From NCBI GenBank assembly GCA_963790545.1, contig CAWBPA010000010.1:1-49883 (forward strand): a DNA stretch of 49,883 nucleotides. The letters are read 5' to 3'. Shown here piece after piece: positions 44,209-49,883 of the stretch. The first letter of the stretch is position 1. Each line of letters starts with the position of its first letter. The notes below the pieces were generated by a model. It was given only the letters and a program-made list of their open reading frames with translations. It was not told the DNA's origin and made no database searches. The stretch comes from DATBJG01 sp963790545. GTDB taxonomy: Bacteria; Acidobacteriota; Vicinamibacteria; Vicinamibacterales; JAMQPK01. Both the position numbers and the translations under genes were made by a program.

Positions 44209-45284
44209 ATGGCTGACGACTCTCAACAACGGATTCTAGTACACTGGAGGCGCCGGGTACATCGGTTCTCTGCTCACCGGCGTGCTGCTCCAGCGCGGGT
44301 ACCACGTCACGGTTGTGGATGATCTTCTCTTTGGCGGGGAATCGCTCCTCGGGTACTTTTCCCATCCAAATTTCCGATTTCTCAAAGGCGACGTCTGCGA
44401 CGCCTGTGTCCTTGATCGCATCAAACAAGGGCTGAACGGATCTACGCACGCCGCGGGTCACATTCCTCGTGGGGAGACTGCCACTCGCGATCGATACGAT
44501 GCCGTTGTTCATCTGGCGGCCATCGTCGGTTTCCCAGCGTGTCAGGCGGTGGGGAAGCAGGTCGCCTGGCGGTACAACGTTGAATCGGTGCAGCGGATGT
44601 TTGAGCTGGCGGAACAGATGGGGTCGGATCGGTTCATATTCTCCTCCACGTACAGTAATTACGGGTTGACCACAAACGGCAAAGCGGTGACCGAGGACTC
44701 TCCCCTTTACCCCCAGTCGTTGTACGCAGAGACCAAAATCGCGGCGGAGCGGTATCTACTGGACATGGCCAAGACCTCTCATTGCGCGCCGCTGTTGTTT
44801 CGATTTGCGACGATTTTCGGAGTTTCTCCGCGCACCCGCTTCGATCTGATCGTGAATCAGTTCGTGCTGGAGGCGATGAGGCATCGAGAATTGATCATCT
44901 ACCAGCGTGGATACTCTCGCTCGTTCGTGCACGTCCGCGACGTCGTCGAAGGGATCGCCCGAGCACTATCAGCGCCAAGGGAGAAGATCCGCGGGCAGGT
45001 GTTCAATCTGGGGTCTGACAGAGGTAACTACACGAAGGATGAGATCGTCGCATTGGTGCAAAAATACGTCGACGGGCTGAGGATCACCCACAAGGATCTC
45101 AGCTTCGGCGGAGACATGCGCGATATCACCGTGTCCTTTGCCAAAATCAAGCGCGAGTTTGCTTTTGAGCCAGCGGATCAGTGTCGAAGACGGCATCCGC
45201 GAGGTCCGAGACGCTTTACAGCTCGGTCTGATTAAGGATGCGACGGACAGTCGCTATCGCAACGCGCAGTTCATCGTTCAGTGA
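44209..45284 (+). CDS. NAD-dependent sugar epimerase (SDR), two frameshifts
   Basis: About 357 residues from ATG 44209. MADDSQQRILV joins TGGAGYIGSLLTGVLLQRGY if one base near 44237 is ignored, giving the full GGAGYIG cofactor motif. Then come DAVVHLAAIVGFPACQAVGK, FIFSSTYSNYG (Ser/Thr site), SLYAETKIAAERYLLDM (YxxxK) and GYSRSFVHVRDVVEGIARAL. A change near 45180 leads to the real tail SVEDGIREVRDALQLGLIKD ending FIVQ at 45284. It resembles UDP-glucose 4-epimerase-like enzymes of EPS loci. The Thr before YSNYG suits dehydratase-like chemistry as well. Confidence 0.87.
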
Positions 45285-45297
45285 AGGAGATGGTTCG

Positions 45298-46233
45298 ATG
45301 CAGGACTCATGGCCGGACAGCCGACACTTCTGGCAGGACAAACGTGTACTCGTCACGGGCGGCTCAGGATTTCTCGGCGGGTATGTGGTGGAGAAGCTCA
45401 CGAAGCGCGGGGCGGCCCACGTATTTGTCCCGCGACGCAAGGATTATGACCTGCGAGTGCTAGAGAACATCCGAAAACTCCTCCGAGATGCCAGAGCCGA
45501 TATCGTCGTCCATCTGGCGGCGAGGGTCGGCGGGATTGGCGCGAATCGAGAGCACCCGGCCGAGTTTTTCTACGAAAACCTCATGATGGGCGTGCCGCTG
45601 CTTCACGAAAGCTGGGCGGCCGGGGTGAAGAAGTTTGTCGCGCTCGGAACGATCTGCTGCTATCCCAAGCATACGGCGATACCGTTCAGAGAAGAGAGCG
45701 TATGGGATGGCTACCCCGAGGAGACAAACGCGCCGTATGGCCTTGCCAAGAAGATGCTCCTGGTCCAGTCACAAGCCTACCGGCAACAGTACGGGTTCAA
45801 CAGCGCCTTTTTGATGCCGGTGAATCTCTACGGACCGCGGGATAATTTCGATCCATCCAGCAGTCACGTCATCCCTGCACTCATTCGGAAGTGCCTCGAG
45901 GCCAAGGAGCGCGGCGAACGAGAGATCGTGGTCTGGGGAGACGGATTGCCTACGAGGGAGTTCCTGTATGTTGAGGATGCGGCGGAAGGCATCATCCTCG
46001 CTGCCGAGCGCTACAACGAGAGCGAACCGGTCAACCTCGGAAGCGCCTGCGAGATCGGCATCAAAGACCTCGTGGAGCTCATCGCCAAATTGACTGATTT
46101 CGAGGGCCGAATTGTCTGGGACCTCACCAAGCCCAATGGGCAGCCTCGGCGGTGCCTGGATACCAGCCACGCCGAGAAAGCGTTCGGCTTTCGAGCACGA
46201 ATGAACTTCGCCGAAGGACTCGACCGGTACTGA
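45298..46233 (+). CDS. GDP-L-fucose synthase-like epimerase/reductase
   Basis: About 311 residues from ATG 45298, eight bases after AAGGAG. The cofactor motif is VLVTGGSGFLGGYVVEKLTK, followed by DIVVHLAARVGGIGANREHP, FVALGTICCYPKHTAIPFRE, NAPYGLAKKMLLVQSQAYRQ (YxxxK) and GDGLPTREFLYVEDAAEGII. The RVGGIGAN and CCYPK stretches are hallmarks of the GDP-fucose synthase (Fcl) family. The frame ends GLDRY at 46233, but the next bases read IEWYRHSLLLKDD in another frame, so two extra bases near 46221 probably cut the natural C-terminus, which would run up to 46370. GDP-mannose 4,6-dehydratase is not in the window. Confidence 0.88.
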   Translation: MQDSWPDSRHFWQDKRVLVTGGSGFLGGYVVEKLTKRGAAHVFVPRRKDYDLRVLENIRKLLRDARADIVVHLAARVGGIGANREHPAEFFYENLMMGVPLLHESWAAGVKKFVALGTICCYPKHTAIPFREESVWDGYPEETNAPYGLAKKMLLVQSQAYRQQYGFNSAFLMPVNLYGPRDNFDPSSSHVIPALIRKCLEAKERGEREIVVWGDGLPTREFLYVEDAAEGIILAAERYNESEPVNLGSACEIGIKDLVELIAKLTDFEGRIVWDLTKPNGQPRRCLDTSHAEKAFGFRARMNFAEGLDRY

Positions 46234-46372
46234 TCGAATGGTATCGCCACAGCCTTCTCCTCAAAGATGATTCACACCAGCTGGCACGCGTAAGCGAGGT
46301 AACCCCTGAAGCTTGCCCAGCAGGGAATACGAATCATCGCGAAACAGGTAGCAACGTCGGGAAGAGCTAATC

Positions 46373-47128
46373 GTGCACGACCGATTTTGTTTCTGTAACC
46401 GAAATCTCGGGTGATGACGTCACCACGGAGCAGGTTGAGCGATTGGCCCGGCGGTATTACTGGGCGGGGAAATATTGCCGCGATAAAGATACTCTGGAGG
46501 TAGCCTGTGGCACCGGGCAGGGTTTCGGATATCTTGCGTCGCTCGCCCGTTCGGTTACGGCCGGGGATTGCTCCGAGCCGCTGCTTGAGATCGCGCGTCA
46601 GCACTATGGTGCGCGCGTCGACTTCAGGCAATTCGATGCAGAGCAGATGCCGTTCGCGGATGCCGCCTTCGACGTGGTGCTGATCTTTGAAGCGCTGTAT
46701 TACCTCCCTGACGCTGAAAGGTTCTTTCGCGAGTGTCGCCGCGTGCTGCGACCGAGCGGGGTGCTGTTGATCGCAAGCGCTAACAAAGACCTGTTCGACT
46801 TCAATCCGAGCCCGCACAGCACTCGCTATTTTGGGGTCGTCGAGCTCGGCGAGATACATGCCGGCACGGATTTGCGACCGATTTTTGGTGACACACCGGT
46901 TGGCGCCGGCCTCAGCGCGCCAACGGCTGTTGCGTCCGATCAAGGCGTTGGCCGGCTCGGACTAATTCCCGAAACCATGCAGGCAAGAAGCTGCTTAAGC
47001 GGCTAATATTTGGGCGTCTGGTCAGGATGCCGAAATTCGATCGGACACCGCGCCAGGATCGCGCCGACGCCCTGCAGGCAGGACACCCGACCGTGACCAC
47101 AAGGTTATTTTATGCGCCGCCAGGTTGA
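46373..47128 (+). CDS. SAM-dependent methyltransferase of the EPS locus, frameshifted
   Basis: About 250 residues. The likely start is GTG 46373, with one extra C at 46376, giving TTDFVSVTEISGDDVTTEQV and then RLARRYYWAGKYC. SAM motif I is TLEVACGTGQGFGYL, then CSEPLLEIARQHYG and FDVVLIFEALYYLPDAERFF, VLRPSGVLLIASANKD. The tail is scrambled by several frame changes between about 46865 and 46990 (GDTPVG, ARQRLLRPIKALA, RLGLIPETMQ, KKLLKRLIFGRLV are readable in turn) and stops near 47128. It overlaps the transketolase start. It probably methylates a sugar nucleotide or the polymer. Confidence 0.75.
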
Positions 47129-47963
47129 GCAACTGATCGCCCCGCCCGGCGCGCACACATAGGGACCGTCGATCTGGCGAGACGGATCCGTGTGGATGCG
47201 CTCAGGATGACGAATCTGGGTGGAAGCTCCCACATCGGCGCCGTCTTCTCAATAGCCGACATCCTGGCGGTCCTCTACGGAGGAGTCATGACCGTCCGAG
47301 CGGACGATCCCAGATGGCGCGGCAGGGATCGTTTCATCTTGAGCAAGGGACATGCCGGTGCCGGAGTGTACGCCGCTCTGGCCGAAACCGGCTTTTTCCC
47401 GCGCAGAAACTCTCGACACACTGTCAGGACGGCTCCGATCTGAGCGGTCACGTTTCTCACAAGGGAATTCCTGGCGTGGAATGTCGACGGGTTCGCTCGG
47501 GCACGGACTGTCGGGTGCCGGCATGGCGTACTGCGAAATTGGACGGAGCAGCGAGCTACCGAACATTCGTCCTGTTGAGTGACGGTGAGTGCGACGAAGG
47601 GATGTATGGGAAGCGGCGATGTTCGCCGCCCACCATCACCTTGACTCGCTTACAGCGATCGTCGACTACAACAAGCTTCAAAGTCTCGATACCGTCGAGA
47701 GAACGCTAAATCTGGAGCCCTTCGCCGACAAGTGGTCAAGCTTCGGTTGGACAGTGAAGGAGGTCGACGGCCACGATCACCTGGAACTTCGAACAGTTCT
47801 GTCCGAAGCGCCGAGCGCGAACGGCCGCCCGACATGTGTCATCGCCCATACGACCAAAGGCAAGGGCGTGTCGTTCATGGAAAACAGCGTCCTGTGGCAT
47901 TACCGCACGGCCCGTGGCGGGGAGTTCGAGGCGGCCCTCGCCGAACTGGAAAGTGGTCGATGA
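47112..47963 (+). CDS. Transketolase, N-terminal (thiamine diphosphate-binding) subunit, frameshifted
   Basis: About 280 residues from ATG 47112 (MRRQVEQLIA, then ARRAHIGTVDLARRIRVDAL in another frame). Motifs: NLGGSSHIGAVFSIADILAV, RFILSKGHAGAGVYAALAET, GHVSHKGIPGVE, STGSLGHGLS, and the thiamine/metal motif LLSDGECDEG, completed by AAMFAAHHHLDSLTAIVDYN. CVIAHTTKGKGVSFMENSV closes the domain. At least five frame changes occur. It overlaps the C-terminal subunit by ATGA. Together they would move two-carbon units between sugars; in an EPS locus this suggests a ketose or branched-sugar precursor. Confidence 0.85.
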
Positions 47964-48927
47964 AGGAGCCCTTCGTTCGGGCGCTGACGGCGCTGGCCAG
48001 AGAGGATCCCCGCCTGATGTTTCTCACAGGGGATCTCGGGTTTGGGATGGTAGAGCCGTTCGTGGCGGAGTTCCCGCGGCAGTTTCTCAACGTGGGTGTT
48101 GCCGAGCAGAACATGCTGGGGATCGCCACGGGACTGGCTCTCGACAATCGCACTGTAGTTCACTTACTCCATCGGCAACTTTCGGAACCCTACGTTGCCT
48201 CGAGCAGATCCGCAACGACGCTGCCTACCACGATGTGAACGTCAACGTCGTATCGATGGGAGGCGGATTCAGTTACGGCGCTCTCGGGATCTCCCACCAC
48301 GCACGGAGGACCTGGCCATTTTGAGATCTCTTCCCAATGTCACGGTCGTGGCGCCGGGAGACGACTGGGAGGCCGAGCAGGCGACGCTGGCGCTCGCCAA
48401 GCACCTGGGGTGGGTTATCTGCGGCTCGACAAAACGGCCGCGCATACAGCGCGCCGCCCCGGCGAAAACTTCCAACTGGGAAAATCCCGGCGTCTCCGCG
48501 ATGGATCGGCTCTGACCCTGATTGCCTCCGGCGGAGTTCTCGAGAACGCTCTCGCCGCCGCAGATTGGCTGAAGGAGCAGGGCGTTGATTGTCGGGTCAT
48601 CGAGCATGCACACCGTCAAGCCTCTCGATATCGACGGCCGTGTTTGCGGCGGCCAAGGAGACCGGTGGCATCCTGACCATTGAAGAGCACACGGTCATCG
48701 GAGGGCTTGGCGGAGCAGTGGCTGAGATCTGCCTCGAGGCGGGAATCATTCCGAGGAAGTTTTATCGAATGGGATTGCGAGCTGGGTTCTCCTCTCTAGT
48801 CGGCAGCCAAGCTTACCTGCAGCGCAGGTACGACCTCGATGAGGCGGCGATCGAACAAGCTGCGTTGTCTATGTGCAGGGTCAGCGGAAGATCAGATATC
48901 AACTGTCGAAGCGGGTTTTTGACGTGA
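47960..48927 (+). CDS. Transketolase, C-terminal (pyrimidine-binding) subunit, frameshifted
   Basis: About 310 residues from ATG 47960. It reads FVRALTALAREDPRLMFLTG, VGVAEQNMLGIATGLAL (with the Glu that activates the thiamine ring), FTYSIGNF, TLRCLEQIRNDAAYHDVNVN, GGGFSYGALGISHH, EDLAILRSLPNVTVVAPGDD, DGSALTLIASGGVLENAL, MHTVKPLDID and GILTIEEHTVIGGLGGAVAE. The order is that of split transketolase/DXS-like subunits. Six or more frame changes occur (about 48135, 48165, 48310, 48415, 48605, 48640). The end is uncertain because the sugar transferase begins inside it near 48873. Confidence 0.85.
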
Positions 48928-49505
48928 GAGGGCCTCCGTAGGTCTCTTGGCGACTGCTCCCGTATTTGTGGCCGTTGCCGCGTTGATCAAGCTCGATTCG
49001 GCGGGACCAGTGTTTTACCGAGCTCGGAATAGGCCGGAATGGCAGGCCTTTCAGAATGTTCAAGTTTCGAACGATGGTGGACAGAGCGGACCGAATCGGC
49101 GGCTCCTCCACTCCCGACGACGACCCGCGAATCACAGAGCCGGTAAGATCTTGCGCAAGTACAAATTGGACGAACTGCCACAGCTCATCAACGTGCTCAA
49201 AGGCGAGATGAGCCTGGTGGGTCCTCGTCCGCAGGTGCAGTGGGCTGTGGAACTGTATACGCCGGAGGAGCGCAAGATTCTTTCCGCGCCCCCGGGCTAA
49301 CAGACTATGCCTCGCTCCATTTCCCGAACGAAGGGGAGATCCTCAAAGCGAGCAGGATCCGGACAAGGACTACATGGAAAAGATTCATCCTGTGAAGATG
49401 CGGCTCAGTCTCAAGTACGTCGAAGAGAGATCGCTGTGGCTGGATCTCAAGATCATCGTCAAGACGCTCGCCGTGCTCGTGGGTGCGGGGAAAACAGACG
49501 CATGA
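48873..49505 (+). CDS. Initiating sugar (undecaprenyl-phosphate) transferase, frameshifted
   Basis: About 210 residues, probably from GTG 48873 (RKIRYQLSKRVFDV). A membrane hairpin follows (VGLLATAPVFVAVAALIKLD) with SAGPVFYRA, then in another frame RPFRMFKFRTMV, and back to KILRKYKLDELPQLINVLKG and EMSLVGPRPQ, all classic of the bacterial sugar transferase family (PF02397), and a tail DYMEKIHPVKMRLSLKYVEE, LWLDLKIIVKTLAVLV ending at 49505. It loads the first sugar phosphate onto undecaprenyl phosphate, starting repeat-unit assembly. It lacks the long multi-helix N-terminus of WbaP-type enzymes, so it is a short PglC-like member. Its TGA overlaps the next ATG (ATGA). Confidence 0.87.
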
Positions 49506-49883
49506 AGAAGTTCCGAACTACGCTCGAATTAGAAGTCGAGAACAACGTCGCCAACTCTTCGAAGAATGCCCGGACAGCGTGGAGACGAAACTCGAGAATT
49601 TTCCCAAGTACGTGTCTCGTCAACATCTCAAGCGGTTTCTCGCGTTGTACGAGATCTTCGGCAGGCGATGCCCATCAAGGGCTCGAATTGTCGAATGTGG
49701 TGTGTATAAGGGTTTTGGCGTGATGTCCTGGGCGAAGCTCAGCGCGATGCTCGAGCCGGAGAACTTCACCCGACGTATTTACGGATTCGAACAACTTCTG
49801 ACGGCTTCGCAGCAATATCGGAGAAGGACTTGAACAGAATTATTGCCCAGCCCGAGCCCAAAGGGCTTTCTGCGAATTCGTTC
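49502..49883 (+). CDS. TylF/macrocin-type O-methyltransferase, N-terminal part, frameshifted, cut by window edge
   Basis: From ATG 49502 (KKFRTTLELEV), then in another frame SVETKLENFPKYVSRQHLKR, FLALYEIF, RIVECGVYKGFGVMSWAKLS and AMLEPENFTRRIYGF; near the end the third frame reads DGFAAISEKDLNRI. IVECGVYKGFG is the SAM-binding motif of the TylF/MycF/NovP-like family, which methylates sugar hydroxyls. Its place after the sugar transferase suggests methyl decoration of the polymer. At least three frame changes lie in under 400 bases, and the C-terminal part lies beyond the window. Confidence 0.78.

Overview
This GC-rich window looks like the chromosome of a Gram-negative soil-type bacterium, most likely an Acidobacteriota (Vicinamibacteria-like) genome. 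The reasons are a VWFA-related protein of the acidobacterial type, a Ser/Thr kinase carrying TPRs, SMP-30, sulfatase, amidohydrolase and cyclase genes typical of that phylum, an lpxC gene implying lipopolysaccharide, and an exopolysaccharide (EPS) locus with outer-membrane parts. I saw no rRNA or tRNA gene, no CRISPR array and no complete insertion sequence.

Layout. 1-2.5 kb: a truncated SoxC-like oxidoreductase, an SMP-30/gluconolactonase and a VapC/antitoxin pair. 2.5-5.9 kb: a small conserved protein, a methyltransferase and a Ser/Thr kinase. 5.9-12.6 kb: sulfatase, amidohydrolase, cyclase-family hydrolase, class V aminotransferase and a second amidohydrolase. 12.7-23.5 kb: mainly envelope proteins (M48 peptidase with LysM, two beta-barrel proteins, a PhoX-like protein, a VWFA protein, a monofunctional glycosyltransferase, a tyrosine-rich secreted protein, a putative HELYH metallopeptidase and an NlpC/P60 lipoprotein). 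23.8-31.1 kb: an HNH protein, an IPT/NHL-repeat protein, an amino acid permease, uvrA and lpxC.

31.2-49.9 kb is one EPS locus, all on the plus strand. In order it holds two paralogous helix-turn-helix genes, an ExeA-like ATPase, a CapD/WbpM-type nucleotide-sugar enzyme, an outer-membrane beta-barrel protein, a Wza-type export protein, a second ExeA-like ATPase, a Wzc-type tyrosine kinase, an epimerase, a VanZ-LamG fusion, two more epimerases, a methyltransferase, a two-subunit transketolase, an initiating sugar transferase and a TylF-type O-methyltransferase. Close spacing (four-base ATGA or GTGA overlaps at several junctions) suggests a long operon. The early genes are regulation and export machinery; the later ones make and decorate the sugar precursors.

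Two cross-cutting points matter to a reader. First, from about 9.9 kb onward most long genes are broken by single-base frame changes, mostly readable as one extra base, and these crowd together towards the right end. I treat them as likely sequence errors and give each gene as one joined span. Second, gene borders carry many short-unit repeats of several unrelated sequences, often arranged as hairpins. Similar short-unit repeats also sit inside uvrA and inside the CapD-type gene.
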